Assembly: GCF_007097145.1 (NCBI RefSeq)
Contig: NZ_VJVZ01000015.1
Location: forward strand, 27,265-91,264
Source of the DNA: Flavobacterium zepuense
GTDB lineage: Bacteria > Bacteroidota > Bacteroidia > Flavobacteriales > Flavobacteriaceae
Length of the DNA stretch: 64,000 bases
Direction of reading: 5' to 3'
The notes below the pieces were generated by a model. That model was not told where the DNA came from, did no database searches, and saw only the letters and a list, made by a program, of their open reading frames with translations. The translations under genes were made by a program, and so were the position numbers. Below are positions 39,956 to 49,695 of this stretch, one piece after another. How positions within the stretch are numbered: position 1 is the first letter of the stretch; each line of letters starts with the position of its first letter.

Positions 39956-42505
39956 ATGAAAAAAAGCTTACTTTCTTTATCGCTGCTATTCTCTATGTGG
40001 AGTTTCGCAGTGGTTATCTCGGGAGACATGCCTTTGCTTAAATCGGCAACAACTGTTCCTAATGTAGCTCCAACAGCTAAAAAAGCAAAAGTACAGGCTA
40101 AAAAGGCAGCGTTACACACCGCTGCAAAAGCTAATACTGCTGCTTTAACTTTAGACCCAACATCGTACCCACTTGCTAAAGACTCGCAATGGTCTTACAA
40201 AGATGATGGTACCAGCCTTGACGGTACCAACTGGAAAAGTGTTGCTTACTCGAACACAGCATGGGCTACAGGTTACGCCCCGCTTGGTTACGGCGATTCT
40301 CAAAACACGCAAATTTCTTACGGCCCTGATGCAGGTAATAAATACATTACCTATTACTTCTCTAAAGACATAAACGTTAACCTTGCAGATCTTACCGATT
40401 TTGTAGACTTTGGTATTAAAAGAGATGACGGTGCTGTTGTTTATGTAAATGGTGTAGAGGTATTTAGGGATAACATGCCTACAGGTGCTTTTAACTACCT
40501 TACAACTTCTACAGGTATTGTAGATGGTGCCGATGAAAACAGGTATTTTGTACACCAGGTAGCTAAAACATTCTTTACACAGGGTGTTAACAGGATCGCT
40601 GTAGAAATGCACAACCGCGATGGGCAAAGCTCTGATATCAAATTTGATATGTTTGTTCAAAACGAAGCTACAGGCAACCTTGTTGTAGATTGCGAAGAAA
40701 ACCACGTAGGTTGTTTTACATCGATCAATCCAACTGCACAAACGCCTAACCTTATCATTCCTCAGGAACACCGTTTTCAGTTGATGTTTAAAGAAGGCAG
40801 CAACTTTACAATAGGTACAGGTACAGTACCGGGTAACCACGATTTTACAGGATACCACCCGGCCGATGGCAGCAGCACAGTAGGCCGCCTTGCCGTAAAT
40901 CACGAAAATAACCCTGGTGGTGTTTCTATCGTAAACCTTCACCTTAACACAGACCAGTCACTTTGGATGATGGATTCTTCTCAGGCTGTAGATATTTACA
41001 ACGAGGCACTTGTTACTACAAACCGTAACTGCTCCGGTGGTATTACACCTTGGCATACTGCTATAACTGCTGAAGAAGCTACCGCAGCAGGCGATGCTAA
41101 CGGAGATGGCTATGATGATGTGGGATGGTTAGTAGAAATAGACCCTATTACTGCAATGGTTAAAGATTACGGTAATGGCCAGGAAAAACTTTGGGCTATG
41201 GGCCGTATGAACCACGAAAACGTAGTGGTAAATAACGAAGGTACAAGGGCATATTATGGCGAAGATGGTGGTACACATTGTGTTTACAAATTTGTACCTA
41301 CTGTAGCTAACAACCTTACTTCTGGTAACGTTTATGTACTTAAGATGGATCTTCCGCTTGCTAATGATGAGCCAAGCTCTACAACAGCAACATGGGTACA
41401 GGTTCCAAACACTACTCAGGTGGAACGTAATACACTAAACGCAATTGCAGGCTTGCTGGGTGGTACAAACTTTAACGGTGTTGAAGACTGCGAAATTAGC
41501 CCGCTTGATGGCAAAGTTTATTTTACATCTAAAGGTAAAAACCGCGTGTACAGGTTTACAGATAACGGTACTACAGTATCAAACTTTGAAACTTTTGTAG
41601 GTGGTATGTCATACCCTATAGAAACAGCTACAGGTACAGTTACTGAGCCTTGGGGCGATGGTAATGATAACATTACTTTTGATGATAAAGGTAACATGTG
41701 GTTACTACAGGATGGTGGTAAAAACTACATTTGGGTAGTAAGGCCGGATCATCAGCAAAGCAACCCGCACATACTATTACATTCTTCTATGCCTGCCGGG
41801 TCTGAGCCAACAGGTTTAACGTTTACGCCAGATCATAAGTACGGTTTCTTCTCTGTACAGCACCCGGATGGTGGTAATGCACCACAGCTTGATGCTACAG
41901 GTAATCAGGTTAACTTTAATGCATCGGCTGTTGTAGTATTCTCTCTTGCCGAAAATTTAGGTGTTAACGCCCCTATGGCTGATTTTGCTGCTAACGAGGT
42001 TACAGTAGATGCAGGCCAAACGGTAACATTTACCGATTTAAGTACCAATACCCCAACAAGCTGGTCTTGGACGTTTGAAGGTGGTACACCGGCTACTTCT
42101 ACCGAAGAAAACCCAACAGTAACTTATGCTACAGCAGGTACATATAACGTTAGCCTTACTGCAACAAACGCAATAGGTGCCAGTGAGCCGGCAGAAAAAA
42201 TAGACTACATTATAGTAGAAGCTACAACCGGCCTTGATGGTGTTACAGGTTTAGATAATGTTAGTATTTACCCTAACCCTACACAAGGTAATGTTACGGT
42301 ACAAATTAACGAAGAAGCAGGCCAGGATGTAAGCGTAGAAGTATTAGACTTCCTTGGAAGATCTGTTTACACTACTACTGCTACAAGTACAGGTGCAAGC
42401 CAAAAAATTGAGCTTAACCTTGAAGGCCTAATGGGCGACCAGGTATTCTTCATCAGGTTAAATGTTGGAGATAAATCAGGAAGCTATAAGCTTATCAAAA
42501 ACTAA
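39956..42505 (+). CDS. PhoX-like (DUF839) protein with PKD domain and T9SS sorting signal
   Basis: The protein has 849 residues. After a signal peptide and an Ala/Lys-rich stretch come a jelly-roll domain (about 60-240; IKRDDGAVVYVNGVEVFRDN), a PhoX/DUF839-like beta-propeller region (about 250-670; GRLAVNHENNPGG, MGRMNHENVVV, GVEDCEISPLDGKVYFTSKG), a PKD domain (about 675-760; TFTDLSTNTPTSWSWTFEGG) and a type A T9SS sorting domain (VSIYPNPTQGNVTVQ to the end). It should cross the outer membrane by type IX secretion. PhoX enzymes are calcium/iron phosphatases; activity here is inferred. T-ending codons are favoured, as in highly expressed genes. Confidence 0.88.
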   Translation: MKKSLLSLSLLFSMWSFAVVISGDMPLLKSATTVPNVAPTAKKAKVQAKKAALHTAAKANTAALTLDPTSYPLAKDSQWSYKDDGTSLDGTNWKSVAYSNTAWATGYAPLGYGDSQNTQISYGPDAGNKYITYYFSKDINVNLADLTDFVDFGIKRDDGAVVYVNGVEVFRDNMPTGAFNYLTTSTGIVDGADENRYFVHQVAKTFFTQGVNRIAVEMHNRDGQSSDIKFDMFVQNEATGNLVVDCEENHVGCFTSINPTAQTPNLIIPQEHRFQLMFKEGSNFTIGTGTVPGNHDFTGYHPADGSSTVGRLAVNHENNPGGVSIVNLHLNTDQSLWMMDSSQAVDIYNEALVTTNRNCSGGITPWHTAITAEEATAAGDANGDGYDDVGWLVEIDPITAMVKDYGNGQEKLWAMGRMNHENVVVNNEGTRAYYGEDGGTHCVYKFVPTVANNLTSGNVYVLKMDLPLANDEPSSTTATWVQVPNTTQVERNTLNAIAGLLGGTNFNGVEDCEISPLDGKVYFTSKGKNRVYRFTDNGTTVSNFETFVGGMSYPIETATGTVTEPWGDGNDNITFDDKGNMWLLQDGGKNYIWVVRPDHQQSNPHILLHSSMPAGSEPTGLTFTPDHKYGFFSVQHPDGGNAPQLDATGNQVNFNASAVVVFSLAENLGVNAPMADFAANEVTVDAGQTVTFTDLSTNTPTSWSWTFEGGTPATSTEENPTVTYATAGTYNVSLTATNAIGASEPAEKIDYIIVEATTGLDGVTGLDNVSIYPNPTQGNVTVQINEEAGQDVSVEVLDFLGRSVYTTTATSTGASQKIELNLEGLMGDQVFFIRLNVGDKSGSYKLIKN

Positions 42506-42525
42506 ATATTACTGAATATACTATT

Positions 42526-42555
42526 AAAAGGGCCGGTTGTATTACCGGTCCTTTT
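42526..42555 (+). terminator. Terminator behind the PhoX-like gene
   Basis: 12-bp stem AAAAGGGCCGGT (42526-42537) / ACCGGTCCTTTT (42544-42555) with one G-T pair and a 6-base loop, ending in a short T-run. Confidence 0.8.
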
Positions 42556-42571
42556 CCTATTTTAATTTATT

Positions 42572-43477
42572 ATGAAAGTTACCTTAATTATTGCTGCACT
42601 CCTTATAACATTTATAACCTTTGCCCAAAATGCCAACCCTTTAAAAGAGCCGGTGTACGGTAGTATGGAAAGCGCATTGGCGGCAAAAGGAAAAGTTACG
42701 CAGTTAAATTTTCGCGACAAAGGTTTGTTTCACCTGCCCGAAGGGCTAAGTACTTTACAAAGCCTGCACTTTTTAAATCTTATGGGCAACAACCTTGAAA
42801 GGCTGGAAGATGATCTTTTTGAGTTGAAGGAATTAGAGGTATTAACCATTAAGCTGAATGCGCTTAAGTACCTGCCCAAAAAAATGGGTAATCTTACCAA
42901 TCTTATCAACCTTGATGCGACCGACAATTCAATAGCCCACCTGCCCAATGAACTGGGCAACTTAACTAAACTGGTATACCTGCACCTTTCATTTAACGAA
43001 ATTTCATCGTTGCCTCAAAGTATCGGCAATTGTAAAAATTTAGAAGTGCTGGAGGTTAACAGTAATCAGTTAAGCTACCTCCCTCAGGGAATATCAAAAC
43101 TTAAAAAGCTAAAAACGCTCAATCTTAGCTACAACCAGTTTAATGAGTTTGATAGCGAGTGGACCGCGTTTAAAAACCTTGAAACGCTCAATTTAGAATA
43201 TAATCATATTAAAGAACTGCCACAGGCCGTTAGCAATTTTAAAAATTTAAAATTAGCCATGCTTAATAACAACAGGCTTACCGGCGTTCCCCGGGAGCTG
43301 GTAACGCTGCCCAAGCTGCAATTGCTGTCGCTGGCTAATAATAATATTACAGTACTTCCTAAAGATTTGAGCGGACTTACAGGTTTGCGTACCCTTATAC
43401 TTGTGGGTAATCCTATTGCTAAGGCCGAAATAAGCCGTATTAAGGCTTCTTTACCCAATTGCCAGGTATATTTTTAA
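42572..43477 (+). CDS. Secreted leucine-rich repeat protein
   Basis: The protein has 301 residues. A signal peptide (MKVTLIIAALLITFITFAQ) is followed by about ten leucine-rich repeats of 23 residues with the pattern LxxLxxLxLxxNxLxxLP, for example LGNLTKLVYLHLSFNEISSLP. Such repeats make a curved protein-binding surface. No anchor or sorting domain is seen, so it may stay in the periplasm. The partner is unknown. Confidence 0.9.
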   Translation: MKVTLIIAALLITFITFAQNANPLKEPVYGSMESALAAKGKVTQLNFRDKGLFHLPEGLSTLQSLHFLNLMGNNLERLEDDLFELKELEVLTIKLNALKYLPKKMGNLTNLINLDATDNSIAHLPNELGNLTKLVYLHLSFNEISSLPQSIGNCKNLEVLEVNSNQLSYLPQGISKLKKLKTLNLSYNQFNEFDSEWTAFKNLETLNLEYNHIKELPQAVSNFKNLKLAMLNNNRLTGVPRELVTLPKLQLLSLANNNITVLPKDLSGLTGLRTLILVGNPIAKAEISRIKASLPNCQVYF

Positions 43478-43509
43478 CAAAATTTTAAAAATGTACTTTT
43501 TGGCAAGAT

Positions 43510-43543
43510 TTGTGTTACATGAAACCATAATGTAATACTTTTG
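43510..43543 (+). promoter_or_regulatory. Promoter of the small gene ahead of the efflux operon
   Basis: TTG at 43510-43512, a 23-base spacer and TACTTTTG at 43536-43543. The ATG of the next gene is at 43550, only six bases behind the box, so the transcript would be leaderless or nearly so. Confidence 0.5.
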
Positions 43544-43549
43544 CACCAC

Positions 43550-43939
43550 ATGAGGTTTATAAAAAAATATACTAACGCCAGGTTACTGTGCTTGCTTATT
43601 GCATTGCACATACTTAACTTTAGTATAGATAACCCTCACACCCTTTTTGAGCATAATAAGGTAGATACCGATTTTAATGAGGTCGATTCGGTTGTAGAGT
43701 TAGTATTGGAAGATGTTATGAATATAGATAACGCCATACCGGAACACCACTCTAAAACACCCCTTACCAATAAGTTTAATGCCAAAAAAGTAGTATGGAC
43801 GTTTGAGCATTATGAGCCTATTGTATTTAAAGAGGCTGTAGCCGAAAATTACAAAGAGGTGTTTGCTAACAACTTTTACAGCAATCCTATATACAATTCA
43901 CCATTGGTGAATATCTTCTCTCCGCCGCCACAGGCATAA
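43550..43939 (+). CDS. Small exported protein of unknown function
   Basis: The protein has 129 residues from the ATG at 43550; a TTG nine bases earlier would overlap the promoter box. It has a basic start (MRFIKKYTNARLL) and a hydrophobic stretch (LLCLLIALHILNFSI) that may be a signal peptide or anchor. The rest is acidic with Asp/Glu/Val runs and a terminal SPPPQA. I do not recognise the family. It stands 150 bases ahead of an outer-membrane efflux gene on the same strand and may share its transcript, so a link with metal efflux is possible but not shown. Confidence 0.65.
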   Translation: MRFIKKYTNARLLCLLIALHILNFSIDNPHTLFEHNKVDTDFNEVDSVVELVLEDVMNIDNAIPEHHSKTPLTNKFNAKKVVWTFEHYEPIVFKEAVAENYKEVFANNFYSNPIYNSPLVNIFSPPPQA

Positions 43940-44089
43940 ATACTATTATTTTATTGTACCCGTATGGCTTTTTGCCACGCAGGCGCTGTGCGTTTTATTG
44001 TTAACTACATTAAACCGCTGCCGGTACATTGTGTTTTGCTGCCCTATGCAAAATAACTTTCCCTTTAATAGTATTTAAAATAATTTATC

Positions 44090-45358
44090 ATGGAATTTAA
44101 AAGTAAATTCTTGGTCTGGATAGCTGCATTGCTTATCCAGGCAACAGCCGTTGCGCAGTTACCTGAGCAGCCTGTTACGCTTACCATAAAGCAGGCCGAA
44201 GAGCTGTTCTTTAAAAATAACTTTCTGCTGCTTGCCCAGCAATATAACATTAGCAAGGCCGATGCCCAGGTAATACAATCTAAAGTATATCCTAACCCAG
44301 AGATATCTGCCGATATGGTTGGCTACCAGGGGCAAAACGGCCTGTATTTTCCCACAGGTAAAAACGGCAATTTTGCCGCAGGGCTGGAGCAGCTTATACT
44401 GCTTGGCGGCAAACGCCGCAAGCAAATAGAACTGGCTAAGGTAGACAAGAAAGTGGCTGAAGCCGAACTGACCGACATTACCCGCAACCTGCAACAGCAA
44501 ATTTGGGAATCGTTCTACACCCTTCACCACCAGCAAAAAGTAATAGAAAAATACAACAAGCTGTTAGATAAGCTGCAATCGCTTATAGAGAGCTACCAGG
44601 TACAGGTAAATAAAAACAACATTGCGCTAAAAGACCTGGTACGCCTAAAATCGGTTTATGTAAAAATTAATAACGACAAGAGCGAAGAAAGCGAAGTGCT
44701 TATTCAGCAGCAGCAAAAGCTAAACGTATTGCTGGGACTTACCTCGTCTACCCAAACCATTTACACCACAGCCGATGCCGATGTGTATGCCGATAAAGGC
44801 TTCTTATATGATGATGTGCTGAGCAGGTCTTTAGAGAACAGGCCCGACCTTAACCAGGCAAAACTGGGTATTGAATCGGCTAATCTAAACCTTTCATTAC
44901 AAAAAAAGATGCTGATACCCGATGTTACATTAAGGGCAGGCTACAACCAGCGCGGCGATGCCTTTAACAATCAGTATAATGTAGGGTTGGCCATTCCGTT
45001 GCCGGTTTTCGACAGGAACAGGGGTAATATACAGGCGGCTAAAATTAACAAGGAGCAGCAAACGGCGAATGTGTCTTACAAAGAGCTCGAAATTACTAAC
45101 GAGGTTTTAGCGGCCTACCAAAACTACACCCGCAGTGTAGATGAGTACAAGCGCATAAGCGCCCTTATCAATCAGGATTTTGATGCCGTTTACAACGGTA
45201 TTACATCAAACTTTCAAAAAGGGAATGTGAGCATGATAGAGTTTGCTGATTTTTTTGAATCGTACAACGAGGCGCAAACCGAGGTAGAAAGGGTTAAAAA
45301 ACAGCTTGCGATAGCCGCCGCCCAAATTAATTATGTAACAGGAACCAACAACTTTTAA
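44090..45358 (+). CDS. TolC-family outer-membrane efflux protein (CzcC-like)
   Basis: The protein has 422 residues. It has a signal peptide (ends AVAQ), and two halves of TolC-type helical hairpins with long coiled coils, for example LQSLIESYQVQVNKNNIALKD and the second-half SLENRPDLNQAKLGIESANL. It forms the outer-membrane channel for the adaptor and pump encoded next; the next gene starts after 3 bases. The length fits CzcC/CusC-like members. Confidence 0.9.
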   Translation: MEFKSKFLVWIAALLIQATAVAQLPEQPVTLTIKQAEELFFKNNFLLLAQQYNISKADAQVIQSKVYPNPEISADMVGYQGQNGLYFPTGKNGNFAAGLEQLILLGGKRRKQIELAKVDKKVAEAELTDITRNLQQQIWESFYTLHHQQKVIEKYNKLLDKLQSLIESYQVQVNKNNIALKDLVRLKSVYVKINNDKSEESEVLIQQQQKLNVLLGLTSSTQTIYTTADADVYADKGFLYDDVLSRSLENRPDLNQAKLGIESANLNLSLQKKMLIPDVTLRAGYNQRGDAFNNQYNVGLAIPLPVFDRNRGNIQAAKINKEQQTANVSYKELEITNEVLAAYQNYTRSVDEYKRISALINQDFDAVYNGITSNFQKGNVSMIEFADFFESYNEAQTEVERVKKQLAIAAAQINYVTGTNNF

Positions 45359-45361
45359 ACC

Positions 45362-46450
45362 ATGAAAATACCAAAATATATAATACTTACTGCCGTAGCT
45401 GCCCTGGTCCTGACCAGCTGTGAAAAAAAGAAAGAAGCTGCCCAGGTAACGCAGCAGTTTGTAATGACCGATAAAATGTACAGTGAGAGCACTTTTGCCA
45501 CCGCTAAAACAGAATTTGCGCAAAACGAAATTCGGCTTTTTGGTAAGGTAACGGCCGATAACAACAACATGGCGCAAGTATACCCGGCCGTGGGCGGCAA
45601 TGTTATTAAGATAGAGGCAGAGTTGGGCGATTATGTAAAGCAGGGGCAATTGTTAGCAAGCATCCGCAGCAGCGAAGTAGCCGGCTACCAGAGCCAGACC
45701 AGCGATGCCGATGCTAACGTGTCTATAGCAGAGCGTAACCTGCAAAGCGTTAAAGATATGTATGAGGGTAAACTGGCATCAGAAAAAGAACTGGTGGTTG
45801 CCCAAAAAGAACTTGATAAAGCCCGTGCCGAAAAAAGCAGGATGGGCGAGGTTAACCACATCTATAAGCTAAAAAGCGGGTCGGTTTATAATCTGTATGC
45901 CCCAATAAGCGGTTATATAGTTTTTAAAGACATAAGCCCTAACGAAATGCTCATCAGCAACCGCGACGAGGCTGTATTTACCATAGCAAAGCTTGATAAC
46001 GTTTGGGTGCTTGCTAATGTAAACGAAAGTGATCTTAATAATATTAAGCAGGGCCAGGAAGTAAACATCCAGACTATTGCTTACCCAAACAAGATCATTA
46101 AAGGTAAAATAGATAAGATATTTAATGTTATAGATCCCGACACCCGCGCTGCACAAGCTCTAATAAAAGTACCTAATACAGATGTTGCCCTTAAACCGGA
46201 AATGAACGCCACGGTTACCGTTCATTATGCCGATACCCAGAAGTTTGTTGCCGTACCATCGGAAGCGTTGGTGTTTGATAAAAGCAAATACTTTGTAATG
46301 GTGTTTAAAGGCAAAAACAACATAGAAACCCGCGAGGTAAATGTTTACAGGGCGCTTGATGATACCACATACCTGTCTTCCGGACTTAAAGAAGGCGAAC
46401 AGGTAATCGTAAAAGGCAATTTATTAATATACGACGCTATTAACGATTAA
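45362..46450 (+). CDS. RND efflux adaptor lipoprotein (CzcB-like)
   Basis: The protein has 362 residues. A lipobox (ALVLTSC) predicts a lipoprotein. The layout is that of membrane fusion proteins: a barrel-sandwich lipoyl-like part (GNVIKIEAELGDYVKQGQLL ... LYAPISGYIVFKDISPNEM), a helical hairpin between its halves, and beta-barrel domains (ANVNESDLNNIKQGQEVNIQ). It bridges pump and outer-membrane channel in the periplasm. Confidence 0.92.
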   Translation: MKIPKYIILTAVAALVLTSCEKKKEAAQVTQQFVMTDKMYSESTFATAKTEFAQNEIRLFGKVTADNNNMAQVYPAVGGNVIKIEAELGDYVKQGQLLASIRSSEVAGYQSQTSDADANVSIAERNLQSVKDMYEGKLASEKELVVAQKELDKARAEKSRMGEVNHIYKLKSGSVYNLYAPISGYIVFKDISPNEMLISNRDEAVFTIAKLDNVWVLANVNESDLNNIKQGQEVNIQTIAYPNKIIKGKIDKIFNVIDPDTRAAQALIKVPNTDVALKPEMNATVTVHYADTQKFVAVPSEALVFDKSKYFVMVFKGKNNIETREVNVYRALDDTTYLSSGLKEGEQVIVKGNLLIYDAIND

Positions 46451-46460
46451 AGCATAAGCC

Positions 46461-49400
46461 ATGAACAAGTTGATAAAAAACATCATAGGCTTTTCGCTGC
46501 GCAATAAAATGTTCACTTTCTTTTGGATAGGGCTCGTTATTATTGCAGGTGTTATAAGCTACAAAAATATTCCGGTAGAAGCATTTCCGGATGTTACCAA
46601 TACACAGATAATCATTGTAACCCAATGGAACGGCCGCAGTGCCGAGGAGGTAGAGCGTTTTGTAACCTCGCCTATAGAAATTTCCATGAACTCGGTGCAG
46701 AAAAAAACAAACGTGCGCAGTATTACCATGTTTGGGCTATCTATCATAAAAATTATTTTTGATGATGATGTAGATGATACGTTTGCCCGCCAGCAGGTAA
46801 ACAACCAGTTGCGCAACGTGCAGCTGCCCGAAGAGGTAGAGCCCGATGTACAGCCGCCGTATGGCCCTACGGGAGAGATATTCAGGTATACATTACAGAG
46901 TAAAGATAAAGATACCCGCGATTTGTTAACCCTGCAAAACTGGGTTATAGACAGGCAGTTAAGGGCAGTGCCCGGCGTAGCCGATGTGGTTGCCTTTGGT
47001 GGCCGCGAAAAAACATACGAAATAGAGATAGACCCGGTATTGCTTCAAAAATATGGGCTTACCTCTCCGCAGATATACGATGCTGTTAGCAAGGCAAACG
47101 TAAACGTAGGTGGCGATGTTATCGAGAAAAACGGACAGGCTTATGTGGTGCGTGGCGTGGGTATGCTGGATAGTACATCCGACATTGAAAATACCATTGT
47201 GGCCGAATACAACGGTAACCCCATCCTTGTAAAAAACATTGGTAAGGTAGAGATATCTAACGTGCCGCGTGTGGGCCAGGTTGGGTTAGATAATAATGAT
47301 GATGTGGTAGAGGGTATTGTGGTAATGCGTAAAAACGAAAACCCATCTGAAGTATTGGCGCGCCTTAAAGAAAAAATAGCTTACGTGCAGGATAATGTAT
47401 TGCCTAAAGACGTAAAAATGGTTACGTTTTACGATCGTGACAGGCTAATGGAATTTTGCACCCATACCGTAACCCATAACCTTGTAGAGGGTATTTTGCT
47501 GGTTACCGTTATTGTATTCCTTTTCATGGCCGACTGGCGTACCACATTAATCGTATCCATCATTATTCCGCTGGCGTTGCTGTTTGCATTCTTATGCCTT
47601 AAGTTAAAAGGCATGAGCGCAAATTTACTCTCACTCGGCGCGGTAGATTTTGGGATCATAATAGATGGGGCGGTCGTAATGGTAGAGGGGCTATTTGTGG
47701 CACTCGACCAGCTCCAGCACAAAATAGGGCCGGAGCGGTACAACAAACTGGCTAAACTGGGCCTTATCCGTAAAGCAGGTACTAAGTTAGGTGTGGCTAT
47801 CTTCTTTAGTAAGTTAATCATCATATCTGCGCTGTTGCCAATCTTTTCTTTTGAGAAAGTGGAAGGAAAAATGTTCTCACCATTGGCATGGACACTCGGC
47901 TTTGCATTACTTGGTGCGCTAATATTTACGCTAACCTTAGTGCCGGTGTTATGTTCTATTTTACTTAACAAAAACGTAAAAGAAAAACACAACCCTGTTG
48001 TAGAGTTCTTTAATAAAATAGTAGGCAAGGGGCTTAATGTAACCTTCAAAAATAAGAGGGCATCAATTATAGTATCGGTAGTAATATTGGTAGTAACGCT
48101 GTTCTCGGCTAAATTTATGGGTACAGAGTTCCTGCCACCATTAAATGAGGGTGCGCTTTGGGTAGAAGCTAAATTCCCAATGAGCCAGTCGCTTACCGAA
48201 ACGGTTGCTAAGGTGGCCGAATTAAGAAAAGTGCTAAATACTTTTCCTGAGGTTAACGGAGTGCTATCGCAAACCGGCCGTAGTAACGATGGTACCGACC
48301 CGAGTGGTTTTTATTACGTGCAAATGCAGGTAAACCTTAAGCCTAAAGATGATTGGAAAGAAAAAATAACCATGGATCAGCTTGTAGAACAAATGGATAC
48401 CAAGCTTAAAAACTTTCAGGGTATTAACTTTAATTACTCGCAGCCCATTATAGATAACGTTGCCGAAGCTGTTGCAGGTATGAATGCGTCAAACGCAGTA
48501 AAAATTTATGGGGATGACCTTAAAACGCTCGATAAGCTGGCCAATGAGGTAATTGCCCGTATACAACATGTAGAGGGCGTTAAAGATGTGGGTATACTCA
48601 GGAATATAGGCCAGCCGCAAATGAGCATTTCGTTTAACGAAGAAAAGATGGCGCTTTACGGTGTGCAAAAAAGCGATGCCCAAAGTATTATAGAAATGGC
48701 TATTGGCGGTAAAACCGCAACAGAGAAGTACGAAGGCGAGAAAAAATTCGACATCAGGATACGATACCAAAAAGAGTATCGTAAAAATGAGGAAGATATC
48801 ATGAACCTTATGGTGCCTACGCTTAGGGGCACAAAAGTGCCGCTTAAAGAAATTGCAACACTAACTACCGATACCGGCCCTGCTTTTGTATACCGTGATA
48901 ATACCAAACGTTTTATTGGGGTTAAATTCTCAGTGCGCGACCGCGACCTTGGCAGTACCATTGCCGATGCCCAAGCCCAGGTTAAAACACTAAAACTGCC
49001 GGAAGGCTACACCGTAGGCTGGACCGGCGAATTTGAAAACCAGATACGTGCCAGTGCCAAGCTTGCACAGGTAGTACCTATATCACTGGTGCTCATCTTT
49101 GTGTTGCTTTTTATAATGTTCGGTAACATAAAAGATTCGTTGTTAGTTTTGGTAAACGTGCCTTTCGCCATAATAGGCGGCATACTGGCACTGCAAATAA
49201 CGGGTATCAATTTTGGTATCTCGGCAGGGGTAGGGTTTATTGCGCTTTTGGGTATCTGTATCCAGAATGGGGTAATACTCGTTTCGGAGTTCCATACCAA
49301 CCTCAAGGCCAAGCTCTCATTAACCGATGCTATTGTACAGGGCGTAAAATCAAGGACGAGGCCTGTGGTAATGACGGCCCTAATGGCAGCAATAGGGTTA

Positions 49401-49562
49401 ATGCCGGCCGCGCTGTCTACCGGTATTGGGTCAGAATCTCAAAAACCCCTTGCCATATCTATTATAGGAGGCTTGGTAACGGCAACAGTATTTACGCTTT
49501 TGGTATTTCCTAACTTCTTTTATTGGGCAATGCGCAAAAAGCATCAAAATTTAATGGAATAG
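46461..49562 (+). CDS. Heavy-metal efflux RND pump (CzcA/CusA family)
   Basis: The protein has 1033 residues with the twelve-helix RND layout and two large periplasmic loops. The fourth membrane segment holds D396-FGIIIDGA, the DFGxxxDGA signature of heavy-metal RND pumps; the acidic residues carry protons. Pumps with this form mostly export divalent ions (Co, Zn, Cd, Ni), while copper/silver pumps tend to differ here, so divalent metals are the likelier substrate (inference). It completes a channel-adaptor-pump operon. No metal-sensing regulator is next to it. Confidence 0.93.
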   Translation: MNKLIKNIIGFSLRNKMFTFFWIGLVIIAGVISYKNIPVEAFPDVTNTQIIIVTQWNGRSAEEVERFVTSPIEISMNSVQKKTNVRSITMFGLSIIKIIFDDDVDDTFARQQVNNQLRNVQLPEEVEPDVQPPYGPTGEIFRYTLQSKDKDTRDLLTLQNWVIDRQLRAVPGVADVVAFGGREKTYEIEIDPVLLQKYGLTSPQIYDAVSKANVNVGGDVIEKNGQAYVVRGVGMLDSTSDIENTIVAEYNGNPILVKNIGKVEISNVPRVGQVGLDNNDDVVEGIVVMRKNENPSEVLARLKEKIAYVQDNVLPKDVKMVTFYDRDRLMEFCTHTVTHNLVEGILLVTVIVFLFMADWRTTLIVSIIIPLALLFAFLCLKLKGMSANLLSLGAVDFGIIIDGAVVMVEGLFVALDQLQHKIGPERYNKLAKLGLIRKAGTKLGVAIFFSKLIIISALLPIFSFEKVEGKMFSPLAWTLGFALLGALIFTLTLVPVLCSILLNKNVKEKHNPVVEFFNKIVGKGLNVTFKNKRASIIVSVVILVVTLFSAKFMGTEFLPPLNEGALWVEAKFPMSQSLTETVAKVAELRKVLNTFPEVNGVLSQTGRSNDGTDPSGFYYVQMQVNLKPKDDWKEKITMDQLVEQMDTKLKNFQGINFNYSQPIIDNVAEAVAGMNASNAVKIYGDDLKTLDKLANEVIARIQHVEGVKDVGILRNIGQPQMSISFNEEKMALYGVQKSDAQSIIEMAIGGKTATEKYEGEKKFDIRIRYQKEYRKNEEDIMNLMVPTLRGTKVPLKEIATLTTDTGPAFVYRDNTKRFIGVKFSVRDRDLGSTIADAQAQVKTLKLPEGYTVGWTGEFENQIRASAKLAQVVPISLVLIFVLLFIMFGNIKDSLLVLVNVPFAIIGGILALQITGINFGISAGVGFIALLGICIQNGVILVSEFHTNLKAKLSLTDAIVQGVKSRTRPVVMTALMAAIGLMPAALSTGIGSESQKPLAISIIGGLVTATVFTLLVFPNFFYWAMRKKHQNLME

Positions 49563-49586
49563 GTTTTTTGTTAATTATTTGTGGTA

Positions 49587-49623
49587 GAAGCCGCCCGGGG
49601 TAGTGTCCGGGCGGTTTCATTTT
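49587..49623 (+). terminator. Terminator of the efflux operon
   Basis: Stem GAAGCCGCCCGG (49587-49598) / CCGGGCGGTTTC (49607-49618) with a G-T pair, followed by ATTTTT. Confidence 0.75.
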
Positions 49624-49634
49624 TATATGGGCAT

Positions 49635-49662
49635 AAAAAAATCCCCAAACGGGGATTTTTTA
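49635..49662 (-). terminator. Terminator of the small membrane protein gene
   Basis: Stem AAAATCCCC / GGGGATTTT around an AAAC loop (49647-49650), with A and T runs on both sides. Read leftwards it ends the gene at 49696; it could also back up the efflux terminator. Confidence 0.8.
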
Positions 49663-49695
49663 TTTTGTAAGTTAAAAGGTTATTGAGTATAGGTT

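Noticed and set aside
40151..40942. 263-codon open frame on the minus strand inside the PhoX-like gene
   Set aside because: It is fully antisense to a gene with clear domains, has a cysteine/valine-rich composition without motifs and no promoter; it is a shadow frame.
47429..48049. 206-codon minus-strand frame inside the RND pump gene
   Set aside because: Antisense to conserved membrane segments of the pump; no family resemblance.
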